Part shown: one piece after another, positions 8,524 to 16,952 of the stretch
Numbering within the stretch: position 1 is the first letter of the stretch
How the letters are laid out: every line of letters starts with the position of its first letter
Assembly (NCBI RefSeq): GCF_001669775.1
Contig: NZ_LXWK01000015.1
Coordinates: 990,327-1,054,326 of the forward strand
Length of the DNA: 64,000 bases
DNA from: Rheinheimera sp. SA_1
GTDB taxonomy: Bacteria > Pseudomonadota > Gammaproteobacteria > Enterobacterales > Alteromonadaceae
Reading direction: 5' to 3'
Made by a program: the position numbers and the translations under genes
Notes under the pieces: generated by a model
Seen by the model: only the letters and a program-made list of their open reading frames with translations
Databases searched by the model: none
What the model was told of the DNA's origin: nothing

Positions 8524-9273
8524 CTATCCAGCTGTCAGCTGGCGCACGATCAGACTGATGCCTAAAACCAATAACAACACGGCAAAAGCCCTGCGTAACA
8601 TAGGCTGTGGCAAGCGTTGACTGAGCGGCATCGCCAGTAAACTCCCAAAGGCTCCCAAGGCGCCGATGGTTGCGATTAACTGCAGATCCAGCTGCACACC
8701 TTGTTGCTGCAACTGCAGATAATGGCTGATAAATCCACTGCTGGTTTGCAGGAAAATCAGCAGCAGACTGGTGGCAATGGTCGCAGCCATGGTCAGCGAA
8801 GTCACCGCCAGCAATAACGGTACTATTAAAAACCCGCCGCCAACCCCAACAAAACCGGTGACAGCTCCTAACAAGGTTCCCAGCACCAGCAATTGCCAGC
8901 TGCGTGACAGTGGCCAGCGCCACAGCTGTTGCCGCCACATATTCACCGCACTGAAACTCATTAATAGCGCCAGTAGTAAAATTTGCCAGAAGGCCTCAAC
9001 CTGATGACTGAGCAAACTGCCAAGCCATGCACCAAAAATACCAGGAAGAGCGAGCTTAGCCACTAATGCCCACTGCAGATGCTTGCGATAAAGATAAGGT
9101 AACAACGCCACTATGCTAATCAATGCCACGATGCCGAGCGCCGAAGCAATCGCAATTTTTTCCGGTAACTGCAGCAAATACAGCAACACCGGCACTGTCA
9201 TAATGGAACCGCCAGAACCAAACAGTCCCAGACATAAACCAATAAACAGCGCGGCAAGCATCGTCAGCAACAA
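8524..9273 (-). CDS. TauE/SafE-family anion permease (sulfite/sulfonate exporter type)
   Basis: The 249-residue integral membrane protein has about eight hydrophobic helices. It contains the family signatures GLFGSGGSIMTVPVLLYLL near the N-terminus and GFVGVGGGFLIVPLL near residue 140, the two inverted halves of the fold. TauE/SafE proteins export sulfite, sulfoacetate or related anions, but the substrate here is not determined. Start codon: TTG at 9273 or ATG at 9261, both poorly supported by a ribosome site. The DUF2892 gene follows. A palindrome just upstream (9290-9306) could be the operator. Confidence 0.85.
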   Translation of the reverse strand: MLLTMLAALFIGLCLGLFGSGGSIMTVPVLLYLLQLPEKIAIASALGIVALISIVALLPYLYRKHLQWALVAKLALPGIFGAWLGSLLSHQVEAFWQILLLALLMSFSAVNMWRQQLWRWPLSRSWQLLVLGTLLGAVTGFVGVGGGFLIVPLLLAVTSLTMAATIATSLLLIFLQTSSGFISHYLQLQQQGVQLDLQLIATIGALGAFGSLLAMPLSQRLPQPMLRRAFAVLLLVLGISLIVRQLTAG

Positions 9274-9289
9274 TTGGGCTTCATTCCTA

Positions 9290-9306
9290 TATTCTAAAAT
9301 GGAATA
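9290..9306. promoter_or_regulatory. Possible operator upstream of the TauE/SafE operon
   Basis: An inverted repeat TATTC-N7-GAATA lies about 17 bp before the TauE/SafE start. Similar sulfide-response operons are often controlled by ArsR-type BigR/SqrR repressors that bind AT-rich palindromes, but no such regulator gene is in this window. The remaining ~240 bp up to the next gene shows no gene that I can support. Confidence 0.35.
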
Positions 9307-9548
9307 ACGTAATAACCAGAACTGGCAGTAGCGCTGATAGTAGTGCTTGTCTGGCTGGTGATCAAGTTGTTACTTCTCACTCACGATGCCATCAGTAAAA
9401 CAATCAGCAATATCATCGGCAACGCTGGTCCGACAAACCTGCACAAACGGAAACATTTTTTAACGGCTTTGCCATGCACAATGCGCAGCTGTAGAGGGTC
9501 ATTGGCCTTCAGCATTCGAACTATCCCACTCCCAAGCCATGGATCCCT

Positions 9549-10706
9549 ATGATGCAGCATGATGCTCCGGCCACCACCTATTTAGTTTATCGGCACTTTT
9601 ATGACCCAAAAACCCAACAACTGATGCTTGGTGGTATTGAAAATTATCTGCTGCAACTGGCCAGGCTATTACAAAGTGAAGGACAACGTTGTGTGGTGGT
9701 ACAAACCGCTGACCATGATTTCAGCGCCTGTTTTCAAGGCATTGAAGTGATGGGGGTTCACTGTGGGGCATATCGCGGCAATCGTAAAAAACTGGCGTTA
9801 TTTCAATTTATCAGCAGCAACTATAACGATGAGACTGACAGCATTATTTTTGGTACTGATAGCTATTATGTGAAAAACCATTATCGCCGCAGTATCGCCA
9901 TCCAGCATGGCGTGTCATGGGACAAACCCGCGTCCAACAGCGTTTTTGGCTTTATCAAAAGCCTGCTCAATCATCAAAAGTATTTAAATTACATTCGGGA
10001 CTGCCGCAATCTGGTCTGTGTCGACCACAATTTTGTCAACTGGTACCGCACTTATCGTCATTTCCCGGCGAAAACTCTGGTACGGGTGATTATGAATTTC
10101 AGCGCTGGCGCTATCAGCCAGCAACAGCTTGAACTTAAATGGCAACAGCCGCTGGCCGCCCCCCGCTTACTCATCGCCCGTCGTTTTGTGGATTACCGCG
10201 GCATTCAGCTGGCAATTGCAGTCGTGCAAAAATTACTGTTGAAGTATCCAAAGCTGCAAGTAACCTTCGCTGGCGAAGGCCCGATGGAAGGCGAAATTCA
10301 GGCCGCCTTTGCCGGGCACCCACAAGTTCAAATCTGTCGGTATGGTCCGGACGAAGCTTTGCACATCCATTATCAGCATGATTTGGTGTTGTTACCTTCG
10401 ATTGGTTCGGAAGGTTCGTCATTAAGTCTGGCGGAAGCGATGGCTGCCGGCTGTGCTATTGTCAGCACTAATGTGGGTGGTTTAAGTAATATGATCATCG
10501 ATCAATTCAATGGACAGATAGTGATGCCAGATGCCGACATCCTCGCTGCGCAGCTGGACTATTGTCTGCAGCATCCGGAAGACGCGAAGCGTATGGCATT
10601 TCAGGCACATGCTACCGCCGTTCGCAGTTTATCACTGAGCCGCTGGCAGCAAGACTGGCGGCAGTATTTTATGCAATTAGGCTTTGATTTGCGGCGGGTC
10701 GCCTAA
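9549..10706 (+). CDS. Glycosyltransferase family 4 protein
   Basis: The 385-residue protein has the two-domain GT-B pattern. The N-terminal half opens with YLVYRHFYDPKTQQLMLGG and GIENYLLQLARLLQSEG, typical of acceptor-binding domains. The C-terminal half carries LLIARRFVDYRGIQLAI, VTFAGEGPMEGEI, and the nucleotide-sugar site SEGSSLSLAEAMAAGCAIVS followed by VGGLSN. It likely builds a surface polysaccharide or LPS on the cytoplasmic face; donor and acceptor are unknown. A GT25-type gene follows 163 bp downstream on the same strand, so the two may serve one surface glycan, although no larger polysaccharide locus is present. Confidence 0.88.
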   Translation: MMQHDAPATTYLVYRHFYDPKTQQLMLGGIENYLLQLARLLQSEGQRCVVVQTADHDFSACFQGIEVMGVHCGAYRGNRKKLALFQFISSNYNDETDSIIFGTDSYYVKNHYRRSIAIQHGVSWDKPASNSVFGFIKSLLNHQKYLNYIRDCRNLVCVDHNFVNWYRTYRHFPAKTLVRVIMNFSAGAISQQQLELKWQQPLAAPRLLIARRFVDYRGIQLAIAVVQKLLLKYPKLQVTFAGEGPMEGEIQAAFAGHPQVQICRYGPDEALHIHYQHDLVLLPSIGSEGSSLSLAEAMAAGCAIVSTNVGGLSNMIIDQFNGQIVMPDADILAAQLDYCLQHPEDAKRMAFQAHATAVRSLSLSRWQQDWRQYFMQLGFDLRRVA

Positions 10707-10869
10707 ATTTGAAACCGTAACATGAGATAAAAACAGTCTGCTGCAGAGGGGGGCAAAACTCACCAGCCACATTGAACTATAGAGTCGGTAATTCAGAATA
10801 TACTCAAGCTAGAGATTCGACGTGAATTTGCGTAAACTGCCAATTTTAAAGTCAGCAGCAGGTTTATTC

Positions 10870-11637
10870 ATGTCAGTGTCGGATCCAGTAAAAGTCCCGG
10901 TTTTTGTGATCAATCTTCAAAGTTCACAAGAACGCTTTCAATATGCTGAGCAACAGCTGCTGGCCTTGGGTATTCAGCCGATACGTTTTAATGCGGTGTA
11001 TGGCAAGGATTTGACGCCGGAGGAAATTGACGCCTGTTATGACAAACCTGCAAACAAACAACTTTTTCGCCGATCGTTATCCCTCGGCGAAATAGGTTGC
11101 TATTTATCTCATCGCGGCATTTGGCAACTGATGTTAGACCAAAATATCGAGATGGCGATTGTGCTGGAAGATGATATTGATGTTGATACACGCCTTCCTG
11201 AAGCCATCAGGCAAATTAACGCACTGACAGGCTGGGACCATATCAAGTTATCTGACGATAGAGCCACCCCAGCACATCAAAAATTACACCTGGAAACCGG
11301 CTTCGAATTGGTAAATTTCAAAAAAGTTCCTAACTGTGCCACCGGATATGCCATCAATTTACAAGGGGCCAGAAAACTACTCAGTCGCGACAAGTTTTTT
11401 CGTCCAGTCGATATTGATTTACAGTTTGGCCATGAACTGGATTTACAACTATTTTCGTTATTGCCATACACCATCTGGCCTTCCAGCAAATTTGACAGTG
11501 TTATCAATGCGATCAGTGGTGGTAGCCGCAAAGGTGACACCACATTTGGCAGGAACCTGAAATACCGTTTACATGCGGCTTGGCATCGATGGTGGTACAC
11601 TTCTGGTGGCTTAAACAAAATTGTTGAGAAACGTTAA
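10870..11637 (+). CDS. Glycosyltransferase family 25 protein (LPS-type)
   Basis: A 255-residue protein if ATG 10870 is used; a GTG at 10822 would add 16 residues. ATG is chosen because family members start just before the first strand (here VPVFVINLQSSQERF) and AGCAGG lies ahead of it. Further family features are LSLGEIGCYLSHRGIWQ and the acidic metal/donor site MAIVLEDDIDVD near residue 105. GT25 enzymes include LgtB/LgtE-type galactosyltransferases of lipooligosaccharide; the sugar cannot be read from sequence. The protein has no signal peptide. It is probably functionally linked to the GT4 gene upstream. Confidence 0.88.
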   Translation: MSVSDPVKVPVFVINLQSSQERFQYAEQQLLALGIQPIRFNAVYGKDLTPEEIDACYDKPANKQLFRRSLSLGEIGCYLSHRGIWQLMLDQNIEMAIVLEDDIDVDTRLPEAIRQINALTGWDHIKLSDDRATPAHQKLHLETGFELVNFKKVPNCATGYAINLQGARKLLSRDKFFRPVDIDLQFGHELDLQLFSLLPYTIWPSSKFDSVINAISGGSRKGDTTFGRNLKYRLHAAWHRWWYTSGGLNKIVEKR

Positions 11638-11884
11638 TTCTTGTTTTGTCACATCACGCTTGAAGCCAAGATAAATCCCTTTTGGCCAAAAACTAAATTC
11701 TGCATAGACAAACCACCGCGCATAAAATATAACCTTTATTTAAAAATAAATTTTCAACAAATAAAAAGCACAACCAAACAGACTCAACAACAAGCAGAAA
11801 ACTTACCTTTTACACAAATTAGAAACAATGATAGAATTCTAAGTGCCAGTTTTGGCAAGATATAAACTTAGAAGGATTCTAAAT

Positions 11885-12523
11885 ATGAATAAAACATTAC
11901 TCGCAGTTCTTGCATTAGTTTCGGCATCTTCGCATGCTGGAGTAACACTTTATGAGCACAGTTATTTTTCTGGAAGCGCAAAATATGTTACTGACGGTGA
12001 AATGATTGACGAAGTTAAGAAGCAAAACGTTTTTGACAACGATGCATTGTCTTCAATTAAAGTCGAAGCTGGATCTTGTGTCGTTTTGTTTCAGAATGCT
12101 GGATATAGCTCCACAGCAAAATACTTTTCCGCTGGAGAATACTCAGATTTAGCCCAATACGGCTTTGACAATCAAACTACTTCCCTGCAAGTGTTTAAGC
12201 ATCATCGTTGTGATAGCGAAATCATGAATCACTTCTACGGGGATCGCGATTATCAAGCACTTTCTTTCACATTACCGCCTAGTGGATTTCACCGAGATTT
12301 AGGTCAAGGAAACTGGAACACTGTCAAGAATCGAGTTTACCATGCAAATGATTACATCAGCTCGGTAAAAGTTGGCGTTGGAAGCTGTGTAACTATGTAC
12401 GAACACAATCACTTCCAAGGTCGCTCAATTAAATTTGGCACCAATGTTTCCGATCTGGTTCCACGTAATTTTAATGACATTGCATCGTCTGTGCTCGTAA
12501 CAGAAGGGTCATGTTCAAACTAA
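11885..12523 (+). CDS. Secreted beta/gamma-crystallin-like protein
   Basis: A 212-residue protein with a clear signal peptide (KTLLAVLALVSASSHA). The mature part holds about four Greek-key-like motifs of the crystallin type: VTLYEHSYFSGSAKYV, CVVLFQNAGYSSTAKYF, a more divergent NHFYGDRDYQALSF, and CVTMYEHNHFQGRSIKF. Even-numbered motifs are followed by the paired strand (TTSLQVFK, IASSVLV). Such domains bind calcium in some bacteria, but I cannot see a convincing binding site in every repeat. The start at 11885 has AGAAGGA 6 nt upstream. The gene and its ~245-bp upstream region are clearly more AT-rich than their neighbours, suggesting recent acquisition. Confidence 0.8.
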   Translation: MNKTLLAVLALVSASSHAGVTLYEHSYFSGSAKYVTDGEMIDEVKKQNVFDNDALSSIKVEAGSCVVLFQNAGYSSTAKYFSAGEYSDLAQYGFDNQTTSLQVFKHHRCDSEIMNHFYGDRDYQALSFTLPPSGFHRDLGQGNWNTVKNRVYHANDYISSVKVGVGSCVTMYEHNHFQGRSIKFGTNVSDLVPRNFNDIASSVLVTEGSCSN

Positions 12524-12540
12524 TATAATTATCCAAAATC

Positions 12541-12576
12541 AAAGTACCAGTTCTAGAAATGCCTAACTGGTACTTT
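12541..12576. terminator. Terminator between crystallin-like gene and gpx
   Basis: A perfect 12-bp stem AAAGTACCAGTT/AACTGGTACTTT with a 12-nt loop between two convergent genes. The arms end in A- and T-rich runs, so it can act in both directions. Confidence 0.7.
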
Positions 12577-12586
12577 GCAAACTGAA

Positions 12587-13132
12587 CTACTTCAACATCT
12601 TCTCAACCGCAGCAACAAAATCAGCATCGGCCGGGCTTACTTTGCTGCCAAAGTGCATCACGGTTTTTTCGTCTTTGCTGACCAGATATTTATTAAAGTT
12701 CCAGGAAGGTTTTTCACCGCTTTTCGCGATCAAGGCTTTAAATACCGGATTTACATCATCACCACGCACGGCGCTTGTTGAAAACATCGGGAATTTCACG
12801 CCGTAATTGATATAACAAACTTCAGCAGTTTTGGCTTCGTCGTCATGTTCCTGCATAAAATCATCAGAAGGGAAACCCAGCACCACTAAGCCTTTGTCGG
12901 CGTACTTTTCTGATAAGGCCTGTAATTCTTTAAATTGCGGCGTAAAACCACACTTACTGGCGGTGTTGACAATAAGCAGCGTTTTATCTTTATATTCTTC
13001 ACATAAATCAATGGTTTCTTTGCTATGCAGTTGCTGCATTGAATGGCCAAGAATATCACCACACTGATTGGCTTGTACTAAAGCTGCTTGACCAAGGCAC
13101 AGCGCCCCTAATCCGATAATCCAAGTACGCAT
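12587..13132 (-). CDS. Exported glutathione peroxidase family protein
   Basis: A 181-residue thiol peroxidase that reduces hydroperoxides. The active site is NTASKCGFTPQF with Cys in the position of selenocysteine. The other tetrad elements are VLGFPSDDF (instead of the more usual FPCNQF) and WNFNKYLV. An N-terminal signal peptide (TWIIGLGALCLGQAALVQAN) places it in the periplasm. The ATG at 13132 is preferred to longer in-frame starts because AGGAG lies 7 nt upstream and the signal peptide begins there. The FPSDDF variant means the second (resolving) Cys common in thioredoxin-dependent members is not in the usual place. Confidence 0.88.
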   Translation of the reverse strand: MRTWIIGLGALCLGQAALVQANQCGDILGHSMQQLHSKETIDLCEEYKDKTLLIVNTASKCGFTPQFKELQALSEKYADKGLVVLGFPSDDFMQEHDDEAKTAEVCYINYGVKFPMFSTSAVRGDDVNPVFKALIAKSGEKPSWNFNKYLVSKDEKTVMHFGSKVSPADADFVAAVEKMLK

Positions 13133-13490
13133 TGTTGTTCTCCTGCTAAAGACTGATGTGTGTTGCGAAGTGATCCTATCTACGTTGCAGTATACCGAAT
13201 AGATCGTTTTGTGATCGGTAAAGGATCCTCTCTGCATCCGTTTATTGTTCACTAAAGCAGCAAAGTCGCCAGCGTTAAATCCGGCACTGCCGGTGAAGCG
13301 GCGCAGAACTGCGATAAAAGGCAACGACTTAGCGGTAAATGTAGTACTATTTATCGTCACGATAAAAATAAATCGCTTTTGTAGCGAAAACTTTAACGCT
13401 AAAACGCTAGGGTCAGCCGATAGTTAAACCTGTTGCGCCAGGGCAGCTATACCGGTAAAAACAAGAATAAAACCATGGAAGTAACGACAA
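13133..13490. other. Gene-free region upstream of gpx and the PA3496-like gene
   Basis: About 360 bp between divergent genes with no supportable coding frame. It contains a perfect palindrome TTTATCG-TCA-CGATAAA at 13350-13366, which could be an operator for either gene, and several short GC-rich hairpins. No promoter was assigned with confidence. Confidence 0.4.
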
Positions 13491-13688
13491 ATGGCAGAAA
13501 TGATCGTTGGGGACTATGACGCTGTTGATATAGCAGCAGAACTGAAGCTGAGTAAAACAAGCGGCAAAGAAAGCAAAAATAAACATAAACTCGAAGCCAG
13601 ACGCAAAATTGATGATCTGCTGGAGCAAAAAAGATTACGTCGGTTGTTAGACTTAGAAGAAGATGACGAATTGGGTCTGGAGTATTAA
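13491..13688 (+). CDS. Small PA3496-family-like protein
   Basis: A 65-residue highly charged soluble protein. Its centre, KLEARRKIDDLLEQKRLRRL, matches the pattern of the PA3496 family (annotated elsewhere as a putative envelope integrity protein), with a variable basic/Ser-rich N-terminal part and an acidic tail (DLEEDDELGLEY). The assignment is from memory of the family pattern. No enzymatic motif or membrane segment is present. GGAAG lies about 11 nt upstream of the ATG, and a strong terminator follows 20 bp after the stop, so it is a single-gene unit. Confidence 0.7.
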   Translation: MAEMIVGDYDAVDIAAELKLSKTSGKESKNKHKLEARRKIDDLLEQKRLRRLLDLEEDDELGLEY

Positions 13689-13707
13689 TCTCCAAACCAT
13701 TCAAAAC

Positions 13708-13731
13708 ACAAAGGGCCTGCGGGCCCTTTGT
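13708..13731. terminator. Strong intrinsic terminator
   Basis: A perfect 10-bp stem ACAAAGGGCC/GGCCCTTTGT with a 4-nt loop, between the PA3496-like gene and the convergent DUF4198 gene. It probably serves both. Confidence 0.8.
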
Positions 13732-13766
13732 TACTTCAGGTATATATCGATGACGTGTACGCTTAC

Positions 13767-14603
13767 TTACGGCAACGCTGCTTCAAAACTCAACGTAAAA
13801 CCTTCCCGCACTTTATCAGTCAGTTCGTTACTCACGTCGGCCTGATACGAAGCTTCTAATAAATAACGACCCGCCACCGGTGCGGTAAAACTGAATTTGC
13901 CACTGGCGTCAGTTTTATGGTGCATCCGCTCTGGCTCGTTCCGGTACAGTTCACCGTCACGCGATAAATCCAGTTCCACACCTGCCGCCGGTTTGCCGTT
14001 CATCAGTAAAGTCACAGTGACTTCTTCGGTCGCGACTATATCCGCTGGATGGCGATCAAATTGAAATTCCAGACCTTTGTTGGTCAGTGCCAGTACCGCA
14101 TCGGATGGTTTATTCACGGTAATAAAGGCCAGTGCACGGCTGTTGCCCTGCGTCGTCACGACTTTTTCAGCACCGGCCGGTAATTGGGCTGCTCGGTCTT
14201 TTTTATTGGCCATCAAACGCTTGCGCTCGCCTTTAAGTTCATAGCTGGTGAAAAAGCGGCTACCGTTACCCAGTTCTAAGCGGTATGTACCTTCAGTTGC
14301 CAGCTCGACATCAGCCTGAGATTTACGCTTACCCTGATATACCGAGTCCACTTTGCCCTGCTGGCCATCTGGGGTGAAGACTTTGAAGTTTTCCAGTGGA
14401 ATGCCTTTATCCCACTGAAAAGTCATATTGGTGGCCGACACATCAACGCTGACCCAGCCGCCGGTTTTGGACTGTACATAATGGCTTGGTACGACGGTCA
14501 TGGTATGTGCTGACAATTGCAGACTGAACATTGCAGCTAACAGACCCAAGGCCGTTGTTTTTGCAGTCGTTTTAGCCGACAGCCATTGCTTATTGGACAA
14601 CAT
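13767..14603 (-). CDS. DUF4198 periplasmic protein
   Basis: A 278-residue protein with an N-terminal export signal (TTALGLLAAMFSLQLSAH). The DUF4198 pattern starts at HTMTVVPSHYVQ and includes GWVSVDVSATNMTF. The C-terminal part looks like a carboxypeptidase-regulatory-like/Ig fold (PAAGVELDLSRDGELYRN, SGKFSFTAPVAGRYLLEASY). Family members are periplasmic proteins often linked to nickel, cobalt or iron uptake loci. The ATG at 14603 follows AGGGAG by 7 nt and sits 1 bp after the DUF2271 stop, so it is the third gene of the PepSY-DUF2271-DUF4198 operon. The annotated longer frame would overlap the upstream gene without reason. Confidence 0.82.
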   Translation of the reverse strand: MLSNKQWLSAKTTAKTTALGLLAAMFSLQLSAHTMTVVPSHYVQSKTGGWVSVDVSATNMTFQWDKGIPLENFKVFTPDGQQGKVDSVYQGKRKSQADVELATEGTYRLELGNGSRFFTSYELKGERKRLMANKKDRAAQLPAGAEKVVTTQGNSRALAFITVNKPSDAVLALTNKGLEFQFDRHPADIVATEEVTVTLLMNGKPAAGVELDLSRDGELYRNEPERMHHKTDASGKFSFTAPVAGRYLLEASYQADVSNELTDKVREGFTLSFEAALP

Positions 14604-14604
14604 A

Positions 14605-15111
14605 TTATTTCGCTCCCTTAGATAATTGGATGGCACCGATTTCGCTGCCGGCTTTGACTTGAATATCGACGGCAGAGCCATCCCAGTTAAATGCTTGTTT
14701 CACCAGATTACGGCCGCCATGCTCACGTGCGGCTTCCACCACTAACAAGTACTGACCGGCAGCAACGGCTTTGCCTGAATTATCCTGGCCATTCCAGCTC
14801 AGCTGATATTTGCCCGGGCCTTTGGTCGCACCGGTGCGGGCGTCTACCAATGCCTGATCACTGCGGCCGGTTTTACGCCAGAACCGACGTAAATCTTTGA
14901 TCCAATCCGGTTTTTCCCGCCACAGCTCAATGAGTTTTACCGGTTGCTCTTTGGCATCTTCAATCCAAACCGCCACATAAGGCCGGTGATAAGGGCCATG
15001 CTCTGGTTTTGGCAGTTCCAGTGCTATGTTTAAAGTGTCAGCTGCTTGTGCCGGTACCAGCAAAGTACTAAAAGCCAAAGTTGCAGCCAAAGCCATCGAA
15101 TGTAATTTCAT
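14605..15111 (-). CDS. DUF2271 exported protein
   Basis: A 168-residue protein with a signal peptide (ALAATLAFSTLLVPAQAA). The DUF2271 core is visible in HRPYVAVWIEDAKEQPVK, LRRFWRKTGRSDQALVDART and GKYQLSWNGQDNSGKAVAAG, a FlgD-Ig-like region. GAGGG precedes the ATG. It is the middle gene of the operon and is followed directly by the DUF4198 gene. DUF2271 proteins regularly co-occur with PepSY membrane proteins in iron-regulated loci; the biochemical role is unknown. Confidence 0.82.
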   Translation of the reverse strand: MKLHSMALAATLAFSTLLVPAQAADTLNIALELPKPEHGPYHRPYVAVWIEDAKEQPVKLIELWREKPDWIKDLRRFWRKTGRSDQALVDARTGATKGPGKYQLSWNGQDNSGKAVAAGQYLLVVEAAREHGGRNLVKQAFNWDGSAVDIQVKAGSEIGAIQLSKGAK

Positions 15112-15186
15112 TTGTCCCTCATTTTCGAGTAGGTGATCAGGTGCCTGATCCTTTCAGGCTTGATCTTCTAAAGCAAAAGCTGCCGG

Positions 15187-15831
15187 TTAATGCAGCGCAG
15201 CCAGATAAGCCAGTAACATCAGGATCACCCCAAACACGGCGGTATTGATGCCACTACGGCGCCTTGATGGTTGGCGCCACAACAAATAAAAACCGGTCAG
15301 CCCAAACAACAGACAAGCAACTCCGGTGATATCAATCAGCCATTTCCAGCTACTGCCGGCATAACGGCCTTTGTGTAAATCATTGAGTAGCGCCAGCGTG
15401 CCGGCATATTCGGTACTGAGTTCTACCTGCCCTGCCGCAAGCTCAATCACGGCCGTGCTATAACCGGCCGGGCGTTTGAAATCGAGTTCCAGCAGTTGTT
15501 CATCCGGGTCATAACTGAAGTTAAACACCGCACCTTCAACCTGATGCTGCGCTCGTAACCATGCTGCAATTTTGTTGGCCTGCACCGCTTGCTCGAGTTC
15601 GTCATCACTCCACGGCAAGGTTTTTAGCGCATCCGGCAATTGCAGTTGTTGGCTGGTTGAACTTGCGCCAACAGTGCTTTGCCACTCCGGATGATTCAAC
15701 GTGATACCGGTGACGGCAAAAAATAACAACAACACCAACACCAGCATCGAGCTGTAGATATGCACCAACCGCATGGTTTTACTCAGCCAGACGCTGGGTT
15801 TGGGAACTGCAGACGACACCTTGCACCACAA
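15187..15831 (-). CDS. PepSY-associated membrane protein
   Basis: A 214-residue protein with an N-terminal transmembrane helix (IYSSMLVLVLLLFFAVTGIT) and the PepSY-TM hallmark GITLNHPEW. A periplasmic domain of ~100 residues follows, then LNDLHKGRYAGSSWKWLIDITGVACLLFGLTGFYLLW and a last helix. PepSY_TM-like proteins are found in iron and siderophore regions, some as ferric-chelate reductase-like components. The start at 15831 would be TTG with no clear ribosome site, and a GTG at 15819 is the other candidate. First gene of the operon, behind a Fur-box-like site. Confidence 0.8.
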   Translation of the reverse strand: MWCKVSSAVPKPSVWLSKTMRLVHIYSSMLVLVLLLFFAVTGITLNHPEWQSTVGASSTSQQLQLPDALKTLPWSDDELEQAVQANKIAAWLRAQHQVEGAVFNFSYDPDEQLLELDFKRPAGYSTAVIELAAGQVELSTEYAGTLALLNDLHKGRYAGSSWKWLIDITGVACLLFGLTGFYLLWRQPSRRRSGINTAVFGVILMLLAYLAALH

Positions 15832-15858
15832 CAGATGAAAAATAATACGCCGATCTTA

Positions 15859-15880
15859 CTGAGAATCCTTCTCATTTGCA
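15859..15880 (-). promoter_or_regulatory. Fur-box-like site
   Basis: Read on the minus strand it is TGCAAATGAGAAGGATTCTC, with the inverted halves GAGAA and TTCTC, as in Fur operators of gammaproteobacteria. It lies about 30-50 bp upstream of the PepSY-DUF2271-DUF4198 operon, which fits iron-repressed expression. Confidence 0.6.
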
Positions 15881-16018
15881 ATGCTATTCAGCTGAGGCGC
15901 CATGCTCTTTACCTGATCTTTACTCAGCGTCGTTTTTGAACAAGACACGGAAGGCGATTTGGGACGCAGTCAGGCTCAAAGTCTGGTTATACTGAAGCGC
16001 AATATCACTGGAGATTTT

Positions 16019-16741
16019 ATGGACAACAAAGCAGAACTCGCCCAATTACAGCAACAACTGGCGTTATTACAGCAAGCAATGAGCCGGCAGCAGCAAAGCG
16101 CCGTGATCGTGATGGAAGGACAGGATGCTGCGGGTAAAGGCGGTATTATCCGGCGGGTTGCTTGGTGTCTGGACCCACGTTGGCTACATGTGTGGCCGAT
16201 CAGCGCACCCAATGATACTGAACAGCAACAACATTGGTTACAGCGATTCTGGCAACGCTTGCCACAACGCGGGCATTTTGCGGTGTTTGACCGTTCCTGG
16301 TATGGCCGGGTGCTGGTGGAAAGAGTCGAGGGTTTTTGTGATGAAACCGCCTGGCAACGTGCATACCCGCAAATAAATCAGTTTGAAGCGACATTACAAC
16401 AAGAAGGCGTCAAGTTAGTAAAAATTTGGCTGGAAATTTCTGAGCAGGAACAATTAAAACGGTTTCGCCAGCGCTTTGAAGACCCTGCCAAAAGCTGGAA
16501 ACTAACAGAAGAAGATTTACGAAACCGCGCCCGCTGGGCAGATTATCAGGCGGCAAAACAGGACATGTTACTGCAAACCAATACCCACAATGCCCCCTGG
16601 CATCAAATTGACGGCAATGATAAATCACAAGCGCGGGTTGATTGCTTTCAGCTGCTGCTAACCCAGTTATCGCCAGGTGTTGATATGACGTTACCGCAGC
16701 AACCAAAGCAATTTCAGGATTTTTTCGCGCAACATGAATAA
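16019..16741 (+). CDS. ppk2: Polyphosphate kinase 2 family protein
   Basis: The 240-residue cytoplasmic kinase transfers phosphate between polyphosphate and nucleoside di- or monophosphates. It shows the PPK2 Walker A EGQDAAGKGG near residue 37, the Walker B-like FDRSWYGRVLVE near residue 95, and the lid region with RQRFEDPAKSWKLTEEDLRNR. The start at 16019 has GGAG about 7 nt upstream and fits the family start; an upstream in-frame start at 15959 has no support. PPK2 subclass (ADP-, AMP- or bifunctional) cannot be fixed by eye. It precedes tatABC and phoX on the same strand, but a palindromic repeat and about 210 bp separate it from tatA. Confidence 0.88.
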   Translation: MDNKAELAQLQQQLALLQQAMSRQQQSAVIVMEGQDAAGKGGIIRRVAWCLDPRWLHVWPISAPNDTEQQQHWLQRFWQRLPQRGHFAVFDRSWYGRVLVERVEGFCDETAWQRAYPQINQFEATLQQEGVKLVKIWLEISEQEQLKRFRQRFEDPAKSWKLTEEDLRNRARWADYQAAKQDMLLQTNTHNAPWHQIDGNDKSQARVDCFQLLLTQLSPGVDMTLPQQPKQFQDFFAQHE

Positions 16742-16795
16742 ATCGACGAAACAGCCACTCTGACTTAACAATCATTCATCCCAAATGTTAACTTT

Positions 16796-16846
16796 GGGAG
16801 CAGAGTCAATTGTTAACCGAGTGCTGTTAACAAGTGACTCTAACGC
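16796..16846. repeat. Degenerate copy of a 56-bp palindrome (left flank of tat-phoX)
   Basis: It shares GCAGAGTCAATTGTTAAC and GCTGTTAACAAGTGACTC with the perfect palindrome at 20826-20881. The arms here are imperfect. Confidence 0.75.
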
Positions 16847-16952
16847 CGATATTAACCCCCATTACCAGCCGACAATCATTCACAATTCGTTCATCTGCAG
16901 GAAATATTTCAGACCTAAGGTAATCACTCAACTTCTACAAAAGGTCGATGTG

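Noticed and set aside
8420..8938. A 172-residue minus-strand frame overlapping the TauE/SafE gene
   Set aside because: It is another frame of the real TauE/SafE coding region with Arg/His/Cys/Trp-rich composition and no family pattern.
9343..9552. A 69-residue + strand frame in the gap before the GT4 gene
   Set aside because: No ribosome site, no recognisable pattern, and it runs into the start of the GT4 gene.
16780..16798. CCCAAA-N7-TTTGGG hairpin after ppk2 as a terminator
   Set aside because: The stem is short and no T-run follows; it merges into the degenerate palindrome.
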